Below are positions 17,942-25,836 of a DNA stretch of 64,000 bases, piece after piece. Both the position numbers and the translations under genes were made by a program. Positions within the stretch are counted from its first letter, which is position 1; the number at the start of each line of letters is the position of its first letter. The DNA is from Thiohalocapsa sp963704155 (GTDB lineage Bacteria > Pseudomonadota > Gammaproteobacteria > Chromatiales > Chromatiaceae), in NCBI GenBank assembly GCA_963704155.1, contig CAVPHF010000028.1, positions 186,001 to 250,000 of the forward strand. Reading direction: 5' to 3'. Below the pieces are notes generated by a model that saw nothing but the letters and a program-made list of their open reading frames with translations, searched no databases and was not told the origin of the DNA.

Positions 17942-17994
17942 TTGACAACCACCTTAGACTGCGATCGGGCCGCGGCGGCCCGGGGTTGCGGACG

Positions 17995-19323
17995 CTAGAG
18001 CGGCGCCCGCTCGAGGCGCTCACCCACCTGCTCGGCCACGTGCTGCTCGAGCACCTCGTTGCCGAGTGCATCGATGATCTCTCCGGCGAATCCAAGACAA
18101 AGCATGCGCCGGGCAAGCCCCGCCGAAATGCCGCGTGAGCGCAGATAGAAGAGCATTTCGGGGTCAATTTGACCAACCGTGGTCCCGTGGCTGCACTTGA
18201 CGTCGTCGGCGTAGATTTCGAGCTGCGGCTTGGTGTCGACCTCGGCATTCTGCGACAACATTAGGTTGCGGTTGGACATGGCCGCGTCGGTCTTCTGCGC
18301 GTCTGGCGCCACATAAACCAAGCCATCAAAGACGGCCCTGCCCTTGCCGTAGACGATACCCTTGAAGTTTTCGTGGCTGACGCAGTTCGGCAGATCATGG
18401 CGGACATCGACGTGATAATCGGTCAGCTGCTTGTCGCCGGCCAGATACAGGCCCCTGAGGTCGCACTCGGCATGCTCACCCTGGAAGCGCACGACCAGGT
18501 CGGTGCGCGCCCAGGCCGCGCCCAAGCCCAGATTCACACCGTCGTAATGACTGTTGTCGCCTTGGTTCAGATACAGACCGGCTATGTGGAAAGCGTTCGG
18601 GCTTTCCAGTTGGATGCGCCTGTGCTTTAGCACCGCATCGCGCCCAAGGCTGATTTCGAGCAGCGAGTTGGTGCAGTAGAGGGAGTCTCCCAGACTCACA
18701 TAGCGCTCGATCAGCTCTGCCTGAGCGCCATCGGCAAGGCTCACCACATGGCGCGGCTGCGCGATCCGCGGTTCATCCATGCCAACCGAGAGATGGATCA
18801 GTTCGATCGGCCGCTCGACCACGGCGCCGCGCTCCAGCAACAAGATCAGGCCGTCGTCCATCGCGGCGGTATTCAGGGACGCGAAGACGTGACGCCCGTC
18901 GCCGGCGATCTGCGTCAGAAGACCTTCCAAGGCGTCGGGGTCGTTCTCCAGCGTCTCGCGCAGGCTGCCAGCCCGAACACCCGGCGGCAATTCTCCGGGA
19001 TCGGACAGCTGCGGCGCATAGCGTCCGTTGACCACCACCACCCGGTGCGCATCGAGCGCTGGGATCAGCACTTCTTCGATGTCCTCGGCCAGCAAGGCCG
19101 TCACCGGCTCATCGACCGGCAGGAACCCCTGCTCGAGCAGCGTGCGCAGTCCGGTATAGCGCCATCCCTCGGACTTGGTCGTTGGCACTCCCTGCGACTC
19201 GACACGCGCGCGTGCGCTGCTCCGCTCGGCGCTCAACCACGCAGGACCCGTGGCGTCGGCATCCGTAGGCTTGAGCCAGCCCTCGAACACGCCGATCATG
19301 CCCTTATCCGCTGAGCCACTCAT
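17995..19323 (-). CDS. sufD: Fe-S cluster assembly protein SufD
   Basis: A 442-residue partner of SufB in the SufBC2D scaffold that builds [4Fe-4S] clusters. An N-terminal helical domain containing EGWRYTGL leads into the right-handed beta-helix core, and the C-terminal region contains DDVKCSHGTTVGQIDPEMLFYLRSRG, the family's most conserved block, with the Cys and His at the SufB-SufD interface. Length is normal. The start ATG at 19323 overlaps the sufC stop by 4 bp (ATGA), so the two are translationally coupled. Confidence 0.95.
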   Translation of the reverse strand: MSGSADKGMIGVFEGWLKPTDADATGPAWLSAERSSARARVESQGVPTTKSEGWRYTGLRTLLEQGFLPVDEPVTALLAEDIEEVLIPALDAHRVVVVNGRYAPQLSDPGELPPGVRAGSLRETLENDPDALEGLLTQIAGDGRHVFASLNTAAMDDGLILLLERGAVVERPIELIHLSVGMDEPRIAQPRHVVSLADGAQAELIERYVSLGDSLYCTNSLLEISLGRDAVLKHRRIQLESPNAFHIAGLYLNQGDNSHYDGVNLGLGAAWARTDLVVRFQGEHAECDLRGLYLAGDKQLTDYHVDVRHDLPNCVSHENFKGIVYGKGRAVFDGLVYVAPDAQKTDAAMSNRNLMLSQNAEVDTKPQLEIYADDVKCSHGTTVGQIDPEMLFYLRSRGISAGLARRMLCLGFAGEIIDALGNEVLEQHVAEQVGERLERAPL

Positions 19324-20072
19324 GCTGCCGCCTCGTCTTCGACCCAGCCGTATCCCTTCGCCTCCAGTTCCAAGGCCAGCTCCTTGCCGCCGGAGCGGAT
19401 GATGCGACCCTTGGCCAATACGTGAACATAATCGGGCTCGATGTAATCCAGCAGGCGTTGGTAGTGGGTGACGACGATCATCGATCGCTCGGGGCTGCGA
19501 AGTGCATTGACGCCGTCGGCGACAATTCGCAGCGCGTCGATGTCGAGGCCGGAATCGGTTTCGTCCAGAATGGCCAACTTTGGCTCCAACAGCGCCATCT
19601 GGAAGATCTCGTTACGTTTCTTCTCACCGCCGGAGAAACCGAAGTTGACGGGCCGTTTCAGAAGACTGTCGTCCAGGTGCAGAACCTTCAGCGTCTCCTT
19701 CATCAGCCGCAGGAAGGACACGGCGTCCAGCTCATCTTCGCCGCGAGACCGACGAATGGCGTTCAGCGCCGACTTTAGAAAGTAGGTGTTGTTGACGCCT
19801 GGCAGCTCGACCGGGTATTGGAAGGCCAGGAACAGGCCGAGGCAAGCGCGCTCCTCGGGCTCCAGACCCAGCAGATCTTTGCCGTCGAAGGTCACGCTTC
19901 CGCCTGTGACCTGGTAGCCCTCGCGACCGGCAAGGACGTGGGCAAAGGTACTCTTGCCAGAACCGTTCGGCCCCATCACCGCGTGTATTTCTCCGGGAAG
20001 CACCTCCAAGTCGAGTCCCTTTAGGATCTCTTGATCTCCAACGTTGGCCTTCAGGCCTTTGACAGACAGCAT
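19320..20072 (-). CDS. sufC: Fe-S cluster assembly ATPase SufC
   Basis: A 250-residue ABC-type ATPase that powers conformational change in the SufBC2D scaffold. It has Walker A GPNGSGKST, the ABC signature FSGGEKKRNEI (the KKRNEI variant is typical of SufC) and Walker B LAILDETDSGLD, with no membrane partner. GGAG lies seven bases before the ATG at 20072. It is separated from sufB by 194 bp, which is unusually long for suf genes, and overlaps sufD by 4 bp. Confidence 0.97.
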   Translation of the reverse strand: MLSVKGLKANVGDQEILKGLDLEVLPGEIHAVMGPNGSGKSTFAHVLAGREGYQVTGGSVTFDGKDLLGLEPEERACLGLFLAFQYPVELPGVNNTYFLKSALNAIRRSRGEDELDAVSFLRLMKETLKVLHLDDSLLKRPVNFGFSGGEKKRNEIFQMALLEPKLAILDETDSGLDIDALRIVADGVNALRSPERSMIVVTHYQRLLDYIEPDYVHVLAKGRIIRSGGKELALELEAKGYGWVEDEAAA

Positions 20073-20266
20073 GTTAAGACTCCGATCGTTAAACCTGACG
20101 CGAATAGCGCCAACGTTATTTGTCGCGGCTCCGAGTGGTCGCGGGCGGCACGTCCGCGTCTTGCCAGCCAGCGCGCCATCCTCGATTGCGGCGAGGGCGT
20201 CAGATCCGCGGCCCGAGGGGCCTGGGGCCTGGTCGAGTTTTGCGCTGACCTCGACCGGTGGCAGGA

Positions 20267-21784
20267 TCAGCCCACCGCACCCTCGAGGCTGATGCTGAGC
20301 AGTTTTTGCGCCTCCACGGCAAACTCCATCGGCAGCTCGTTGAAGACCTCCTTGCAGAAGCCGTTCACGATCATGGATACCGCATCCTCTTCGGAGAGTC
20401 CGCGCGCGCGGCAGTAAAAGAGCTGATCGTCACTGATCTTTGACGTGGTGGCCTCGTGCTCCATCTTCGCGCTTGGATTCTTGACCTCGATATACGGGAA
20501 GGTATTGGCGGCGCACTTGTCACCAATCAGCAACGAGTCGCATTGGGTATGGTTGCGAGCGCCCTCCGCTTTGCCGGCGATACGAACCAGCCCACGATAG
20601 GACTGCTGACCATGCTGGGCGGAGATGCCTTTGCTGACGATGGTCGACCGCGTGTTCTTGCCCAGATGGATCATCTTGGTACCGGTGTCCGCCTGTTGTC
20701 GGCCCTTGGTTACGGCAACCGAGTAGAACTCGCCCACCGAATCGTCGCCGCGCAGGATACAGCTCGGGTACTTCCAGGTGATGGCCGAGCCGGTCTCGAC
20801 CTGCGTCCAGGAGATCTTTGAGCGTGCGCCGCGGCAGTCGCCGCGCTTGGTCACGAAGTTATATATGCCTCCACGACCATTCTCGTCGCCCGGATACCAG
20901 TTTTGCACCGTCGAATACTTGATTTCGGCGTCATCCATGGCGATCAACTCTACTACCGCCGCGTGCAGCTGGTTCTCGTCTCGCTGAGGCGCGGTGCAGC
21001 CCTCCAAGTAGCTGACGTAACTGCCTTCTTCGGCGATGATCAGCGTTCGCTCGAACTGACCTGTCTTGGCCTCGTTGATCCGGAAATAGGTGCTGAGCTC
21101 CATTGGGCAGCGGGTGTGCTTCGGCACGTAGACGAAGGTGCCGTCGGTAAATACCGCCGAATTCAACCCGGCATAGAAGTTATCGGTGGGCGGCACGACC
21201 GTTCCGATGTAACGCTGGACCAGCTCGGGATATTCGCGCATCGCCTCCGAAATGGAGCAGAAGATGACTCCGGCCTCGGACAGCTTTTCGCGGAAGGTCG
21301 TAGCCACCGAGACACTGTCGAACACAGCGTCCACGGCAACGCCGGCGAGCGCCTTTTGCTCCTCGATCGGAATACCAAGCTTCTCGTAAGTCTCGAGCAA
21401 GATCGGATCGACCTCGTCGAGGCTCTCGAGCAACTTTTTCTTCGGTGCCGAGAAATAAGAAATCGCCTGGTAGTCGATCGCCGGATAATGCACTGATGCC
21501 CACTTCGGCGTCGGCATTTCGAGCCATTTCCGATAGGCCTTGAGACGCCAGTCCAGCATCCACGCCGGCTCGTCCTTGCGTTGCGAAATGACCCGAATCA
21601 CGCCCTCGTCGAGACCGGGCGGCAGGGTGTCGGACTCGATGTCGGTGATGAAGCCGTGCTCGTACTCCGAGCGAACGAGGTGGTCGTAGGTCTCGTTCGG
21701 GCTCGAAGGTGCGGCAGTCCCGGCGGCTGTCGCCGCGTTCGGGACTTCGCGCTCGGCGGTCACCTCATCTCGTGTAATGCTCAT
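20267..21784 (-). CDS. sufB: Fe-S cluster assembly scaffold SufB
   Basis: A 505-residue scaffold subunit. The ATG at 21784 is chosen because a GGAG site lies eight bases before it; a TTG four codons upstream is also in frame. Family features include DEPAWMLDWRLKAYRKW near the N-terminus, VYVPKHTRCPMELSTYFRIN, SYLEGCTAPQ and the C-terminal KISDDQLFYCRARGLSEEDA. It probably heads the sufBCD-T unit. No Rrf2-type regulator gene adjoins it, and no IscR-type site was recognised in the 419 bp upstream. Nearby need is obvious: BchX/Y/Z, encoded a few kb away, are Fe-S proteins. Confidence 0.97.
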   Translation of the reverse strand: MSITRDEVTAEREVPNAATAAGTAAPSSPNETYDHLVRSEYEHGFITDIESDTLPPGLDEGVIRVISQRKDEPAWMLDWRLKAYRKWLEMPTPKWASVHYPAIDYQAISYFSAPKKKLLESLDEVDPILLETYEKLGIPIEEQKALAGVAVDAVFDSVSVATTFREKLSEAGVIFCSISEAMREYPELVQRYIGTVVPPTDNFYAGLNSAVFTDGTFVYVPKHTRCPMELSTYFRINEAKTGQFERTLIIAEEGSYVSYLEGCTAPQRDENQLHAAVVELIAMDDAEIKYSTVQNWYPGDENGRGGIYNFVTKRGDCRGARSKISWTQVETGSAITWKYPSCILRGDDSVGEFYSVAVTKGRQQADTGTKMIHLGKNTRSTIVSKGISAQHGQQSYRGLVRIAGKAEGARNHTQCDSLLIGDKCAANTFPYIEVKNPSAKMEHEATTSKISDDQLFYCRARGLSEEDAVSMIVNGFCKEVFNELPMEFAVEAQKLLSISLEGAVG

Positions 21785-22203
21785 GGCTTGCTCCAACGCT
21801 GTCTGGCTCGCTTGCCGACCTCAGGATGCCCTGTAGGTTGGCCGGGTCGTACCCCGAAAATCGGCTTGATAGCTCACTGTCACCGATAAACTTAGTACTT
21901 TACTTGGTTATTGTAATGAAGCAACCCCCGGATTCAAGACGCTATGTTTAAGGAATCCCGCCGCTTCGCTGCTCCAATACGCGTTAGATCATTCCCTCGG
22001 CAGATACTTTCAAGCCTCCGACGGACAAGACCACTGACCGCGAAAGGTTGACGAAATATCTTGCTAATACGAATTGTTCGCATTATCTTTAACTCCGCAT
22101 ACGCGATTTCGCGCCCCAGCTCCGGCGCCGTTCCGCCGCAGGGCTCAGCGGAGCCGGGCACATCTTCAACACATTGCCATGTCCTTGCGAGGAGTGAGAT
22201 TCA
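21785..22203. other. divergent control region between sufB and the iron-binding protein gene
   Basis: About 420 bp, markedly more AT-rich than its surroundings at 21870-21930 and 22040-22100. It must contain the sufB promoter (minus) and the iron-transport promoter (plus). A Fur-box-like palindrome at 22063-22087 is described separately. No open frame here looks like a gene. Confidence 0.5.
22063..22087. promoter_or_regulatory. Fur-box-like palindrome
   Basis: An imperfect inverted repeat, AATACGAA-TTG-TTCGCATT (22066-22084), with flanking GC/GAT bases, lies about 115 bp before the iron-binding protein start. Fur operators are AT-rich palindromes of about 19 bp in which ATT/AAT repeats dominate; the fit to the E. 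coli consensus is partial. Position before an iron-uptake gene, next to suf, supports an iron-responsive role, which remains inference. Confidence 0.4.
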
Positions 22204-23278
22204 ATGAGAAGCATCCCCAAACGACCCGCTTTCCTATCCCGACCCTTGGTCGCGCTGACCCTGGCCGGGGGCATCGTCTCCCTGCTGCTGCCGTCCATCA
22301 GTGTTGCCGCGGACGACGAGGTGAACCTGTACTCGGCAAGGAAAGAAGACCTTATCAAACCGCTGCTGGACAGATTCACAGAGTCCACCGGCATCCGTGT
22401 CAACATGGTCACGGGCAAGGCAGACGCGCTGCTGCAGCGACTCCAGAGCGAGGGCGTCAACAGCCCCGCGGACGTCCTACTGACGGTAGACGCGGGCAAC
22501 CTGCACCGCGCGAAACAGGCCGGCATCACCCAAGCCATCGAGTCCGACGCGATACTCTCGGCCGTTCCCGCCACTTACCGCGATCCGGACGGCCATTGGA
22601 CGGGCTTGTCGCTGCGCGCGCGACCGATTCTATACGTCACCGCCAAGGTCGACCCCGCCGACCTCTCTACCTACGAGGCACTGACGGACCCGCAGTGGAA
22701 AGGACGCATCTGCATCCGCTCCTCGAGCAACGTCTACAACCAGTCCCTGGTCGCCTCCATGATCGCGGCGGAGCAGGCGTCGGCCGCGGAAGACTGGGCT
22801 CGCGGTATCGTCGCCAACATGGCGCGGCCTCCCAAGGGCGGAGACCGTGACCAAATCAAAGCCGCCGCGGCAGGTCAATGCGATATCGCAATCGCGAACA
22901 CTTACTACCTTGCCGGAATGCTCAAGTCGCAAGGATCGCGCCGAACGCGAGCCGGCGGAAAAAGTGGCCGTATTCTGGCCGAATCAATCGGGTCAAGGGG
23001 ATGGTCGCGGAACCCATGTCAATGTCAGCGGCGCCGCGGTCACCAAGGCGGCCAAGAACCGCGACGCGGCGATAAAGCTGATCGAGTTTCTGCTCAGCCC
23101 GGAGTCGCAGGCGTGGTATGCCGAAACGAACGGTGAGTACCCGGTTGTCGAAGGCGTCGAGATCAGTCCGGTACTCGCGGACTGGGGTGCCTTCGAGGCC
23201 GACGACCTGAGCCTGGCCAAGCTCGGCGAGTTGAACGCTGAGGCCGTTCGCGTGATGGACCGCGCGGGCTGGAAATAG
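22204..23278 (+). pseudogene. ferric-iron ABC transporter substrate-binding protein, frameshifted
   Basis: A periplasmic iron-binding protein of the FutA/IdiA/FbpA type: signal peptide ending near SISVAA, then DDEVNLYSARKEDLIKPLLD at the mature start, which fits the family. The plus-1 frame is coherent from 22204 to about 22932 and the homologous sequence resumes in the next frame (DRAEREPAEKVAVFWPNQS...) through the stop at 23278. Removing one G from the GG at 22933-22934 restores a single frame of 357 codons, normal length. As written, the product would end with about 70 unrelated residues at 23136. It could be a real inactivating frameshift or a sequence error. No permease or ATPase genes adjoin. 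Confidence 0.85.
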
Positions 23279-23350
23279 CTCGCGCCAGCGACCGACTGGA
23301 GGCTACTAAAGCCTAGATCATCACGGGCCGAGATCATAAGGGGCGAAAGC

Positions 23351-23379
23351 GAAAAAGACAGCGCACTGCTGTCTTTTTC
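23351..23379. terminator. bidirectional rho-independent terminator
   Basis: A perfect 12-bp stem (23351-23362 with 23368-23379) with a 5-base loop; one arm begins GAAAAAG and the other ends CTTTTTC, so a U-run is made on either strand. It separates the plus-strand iron-binding gene from the end of the minus-strand puf operon, and should end both. Confidence 0.85.
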
Positions 23380-23475
23380 ATTACTTGCGGCGACCTGGGG
23401 GCCGACATTGCGCCGGCCCCCAGGTGCTACCGAGTCCGGCGTGACCGGATTCGGTCGATCGACCTCGAACGCGGC

Positions 23476-23610
23476 TCAGACGCCACCGAGCCAGTTGAAG
23501 TCGGCGCTGCTCAACAGGATGAAGTGGATCAACAGCGCGAGCACGAACAGGAAACCAAACAAGGCGACCAAGGCCCGGCGTGGATCGAAGATCTGCCAGA
23601 TTTTATGCAT
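23476..23610 (-). CDS. pufA3: light-harvesting 1 alpha polypeptide (third pair)
   Basis: A 44-residue core antenna alpha subunit, too short for most gene finders. It begins MHKIWQIFDPRRALVALFGF, has one membrane helix at about residues 13-33 and the bacteriochlorophyll-ligand His in LLIHFILLSS (His29), then DFNWL near the interface. It ends almost at once after GGV, lacking the C-terminal tail seen in the other two alphas. An AGGAG ribosome site precedes the ATG at 23610. It is the last gene of the puf operon; the bidirectional terminator lies about 100 bp downstream. Confidence 0.95.
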   Translation of the reverse strand: MHKIWQIFDPRRALVALFGFLFVLALLIHFILLSSADFNWLGGV

Positions 23611-23697
23611 CAGTATTCTCCTATGCCTTTGACGGGTTGATGCCGCTCTCAGAGGGCGTCCCGTCGAATAGAGTCAGTAGTTCAGCCAGGCTGTCGA

Positions 23698-23841
23698 TTA
23701 CAGCCACGGGCGCCAGAGCCACGCCAGAATGTGCGCCAGCACGGCGACTCCGACGAAGCCGGTGAAGCTCGACATGAAGATCTGATGGAACTCCTGAGCC
23801 TCTTCTTCGGACAAGCCGGTCATCGATTTGTCGTCAGCCAT
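23698..23841 (-). CDS. pufB3: light-harvesting 1 beta polypeptide (third pair)
   Basis: A 47-residue core antenna beta subunit. The polar N-terminus carries the SEEEAQEFHQIF motif, then one membrane helix with the BChl-ligand His in VLAHILAWLWRPWL (His37), an almost invariant C-terminus. A GGAGG ribosome site lies before the ATG at 23841. It differs from the second-pair beta at only a few positions (for example ADD against ANE at residues 2-4), so the second and third pairs arose by a recent duplication relative to the first. Confidence 0.96.
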   Translation of the reverse strand: MADDKSMTGLSEEEAQEFHQIFMSSFTGFVGVAVLAHILAWLWRPWL

Positions 23842-24030
23842 GGAATCAACCTCCGGTTTTTGGGATAGGCCATTTGGCCGTCACCGCGGTAAGTCCCCCG
23901 CGGCAGGGTTGCCCAATGAGGGCGTTACGACGCCAGATGCCGGGTCCGACGCCGACTGGTCACCGATCCGCCTGCCGCAGCCCGCGTCGCCGAAACAACG
24001 CTTAGTTGGGCGCGCAGCATCACGCGAATC

Positions 24031-24222
24031 TCAGTTCATCGTCCGCGCCGGCGGCATTGCCGACATCTGCGCCGCCGGCGCGACAGCCTTGGACGTGCTG
24101 ATCCAGTTGTAGCCCGGGGACATCAACAGGATGAAGTGAATGACCAGCGCCAGCGCGAACAGGAAGCTGAACAGCGCCATCAGGCTTCTGCGCGGGTCAA
24201 AGATTTGCCAGATTCGATGCAT
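24031..24222 (-). CDS. pufA2: light-harvesting 1 alpha polypeptide (second pair)
   Basis: A 63-residue core antenna alpha subunit: MHRIWQIFDPRRSLMALFSF, one membrane helix, BChl-ligand His in LVIHFILLMS, then YNW. Compared with the third-pair alpha it has MSPGYNW in place of SSADFNW and a 20-residue Ala/Met/Pro-rich tail (SKAVAPAAQMSAMPPARTMN). A GGAG ribosome site lies before the ATG at 24222. Together with the second beta it would form alternative LH1 subunits around the reaction centre. Confidence 0.95.
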   Translation of the reverse strand: MHRIWQIFDPRRSLMALFSFLFALALVIHFILLMSPGYNWISTSKAVAPAAQMSAMPPARTMN

Positions 24223-24312
24223 GGATTGTCTCCTAGTAGCGATCTCGGAGTGGGCGGCCGGTCCAGCCGCCCAACTCCAGATTCGGGCGTAAAGCAGCGA
24301 TCAGTGCCCTGC

Positions 24313-24456
24313 CTACAGCCAGGGACGCCACAGCCAGGCCAATACATGCGCGAGCACCGCGACACCGACGAACCCGGTGAAGCTCGACATGAATATCTGG
24401 TGGAATTCCTGGGCCTCTTCTTCACTGAGCCCGGTCATGCTTTTCTCGTTAGCCAT
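24313..24456 (-). CDS. pufB2: light-harvesting 1 beta polypeptide (second pair)
   Basis: A 47-residue beta subunit beginning MANEKSMTGLSEEEAQEF, with the BChl-ligand His in VLAHVLAWLWRPWL. An AGAGG ribosome site lies before the ATG at 24456. It is the first gene after pufC; the gap to pufC (87 bp) holds a small stem-loop, which may adjust the amounts of this transcript segment relative to pufLMC. Confidence 0.96.
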   Translation of the reverse strand: MANEKSMTGLSEEEAQEFHQIFMSSFTGFVGVAVLAHVLAWLWRPWL

Positions 24457-24498
24457 GGGTTTTACCTCTGTTTATCAAGTTTGACCTTGCGGCCGTTA

Positions 24499-24519
24499 CT
24501 GCCGGCAGTCGACCGGCAG
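24499..24519 (-). other. stem-loop between pufC and the second antenna pair
   Basis: A perfect 7-bp stem (24499-24505 with 24513-24519) and 7-base loop, directly followed by a smaller GGGTGA/TCACCC inverted repeat. It lies in the untranslated gap of the puf mRNA. In purple bacteria hairpins at puf gene borders set segment stability; the same role here is inference. Confidence 0.45.
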
Positions 24520-24543
24520 GGTGATCCTTCACCCATTGCCGTC

Positions 24544-25836
24544 CTAGCGACTCACCGGGGGCGGCGGATACTGCAACGGTGCCGGCGGATACTGCATCAT
24601 TCCCGGGGGCGGATAGCGCAGTTGCGGCGGCGGTGCCGTCGGCTGCGCGGCGGGTTCCGCCTGTGCAGGAGCAGGCGCTGCTGCCGCCGCCTCTGCGGCC
24701 GCTTGCGGCTGGTCGGCCGGGGGAGCAGCCGCTGGTGCCGGTGCGGGGACCTCGGCCGGCTCTGCCATTGCCTGTGCCGGCGGCGCCTGCTCTGGCGCGG
24801 CTTCCGCCTTCAGCGCCTCCAAGCCCCCCTCCGGCAACGGCTGCGCCAGTGACGGATAGTCCTTCAGCATTTGTGCACCATAGAGCGGCTTATAAGCACC
24901 TTGATGGCAGGTCGAGCAGTAGATCTTGTAGGGATCGCCCAGCGGCCCCTTGCGCGAGGCCGGCAACACGTCTGCCAAGGGTGTCACGTAGTCGTTGTTC
25001 ATCTCACGCACGTGACGGATCGCATACCAAGCCGTGGTCCGTTGCGGCGTGCTCTGATCCCAAGAGTAGAACGACCGCGAGTTGTGGCAGTAGGTGCAGT
25101 TGACGCCGAGCGCGTCGGACATGTGCATCATCAGTCCGTAGGTCCATTCCGCCTGCTTGATGGACTGCCTGTTGCCTTGCGGCAGCACCGTATCACCGAT
25201 CACCCGAATCTCGTTGTCTGCCTCGAGGAAAGGCGTAAACGGGTCATAGGGCAAGGAGGCGTAGGCCACGCTCTTGGCAGCGATGTTCTGGCCAGTGGGC
25301 GCAATCGCCGACGGCTGACCGGGACCTGGATCGCTGGTCCACACATACTCCGGAACCGGCTTGCCACGATGGCAGGTATAGCAGGTGACGCCGGTATCGG
25401 CCACGTGATCCTTCCAGTTGGCATTGGTGTCCTGGGTCATCTGCAGCATGCGGCGAGACACCACCTTGGTGTAGATGCCGTCGTACTCGAAGCCCTCGTT
25501 CACGTGACAGTAATAGCAGCCTTGCTCCGGCGCGACCCAGGTGGTCAGCGCAACCATCAGACGATTGAACTCCGTCACCTTCAGCTCGCCCAGCACCTGT
25601 ACGTTCTTGTACATGTCCTTTGCCAAGGGCCCGACAGACACGGCGGCGGGAATCGGCTCTGGAGGCACATTCGCGTCCAGCGATGCCTGAAGCAGACGCG
25701 GGTTGTAGTTGGTCTGCATCTGCAGACCGCGGTAGCCGTTCTGCACGCTCTCGGGCGGCGGCATCTCGCAGCCGGCCAAGAACGCGGTCACGCCCAGGGC
25801 CGCGATCGTCAGGGTTTGACTCCTAAGTTTCTTCAT
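24544..25836 (-). CDS. pufC: photosynthetic reaction centre tetraheme cytochrome c subunit
   Basis: A 430-residue periplasmic electron donor to the photo-oxidised special pair. A lipoprotein signal ends in LAGC (Cys23 acylated), anchoring it to the membrane. Four CxxCH heme sites are present: CYYCH (107-111), CYTCH (152-156), CTYCH (247-251) and CSTCH (307-311), with upstream Met ligands in the expected helices. After about residue 340 there is a 90-residue tail rich in Ala, Pro and Glu, ending in repeated tyrosine-and-proline units (PPPPVSR), absent from the textbook proteins. The ATG overlaps the pufM stop by 4 bp. Confidence 0.97.
   Translation of the reverse strand: MKKLRSQTLTIAALGVTAFLAGCEMPPPESVQNGYRGLQMQTNYNPRLLQASLDANVPPEPIPAAVSVGPLAKDMYKNVQVLGELKVTEFNRLMVALTTWVAPEQGCYYCHVNEGFEYDGIYTKVVSRRMLQMTQDTNANWKDHVADTGVTCYTCHRGKPVPEYVWTSDPGPGQPSAIAPTGQNIAAKSVAYASLPYDPFTPFLEADNEIRVIGDTVLPQGNRQSIKQAEWTYGLMMHMSDALGVNCTYCHNSRSFYSWDQSTPQRTTAWYAIRHVREMNNDYVTPLADVLPASRKGPLGDPYKIYCSTCHQGAYKPLYGAQMLKDYPSLAQPLPEGGLEALKAEAAPEQAPPAQAMAEPAEVPAPAPAAAPPADQPQAAAEAAAAAPAPAQAEPAAQPTAPPPQLRYPPPGMMQYPPAPLQYPPPPVSR

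Noticed and set aside
21785..22203. IscR-type operator upstream of sufB
   Set aside because: No sequence with adequate similarity to type 1 or type 2 IscR sites could be picked by eye; AT-rich bases alone are not evidence.
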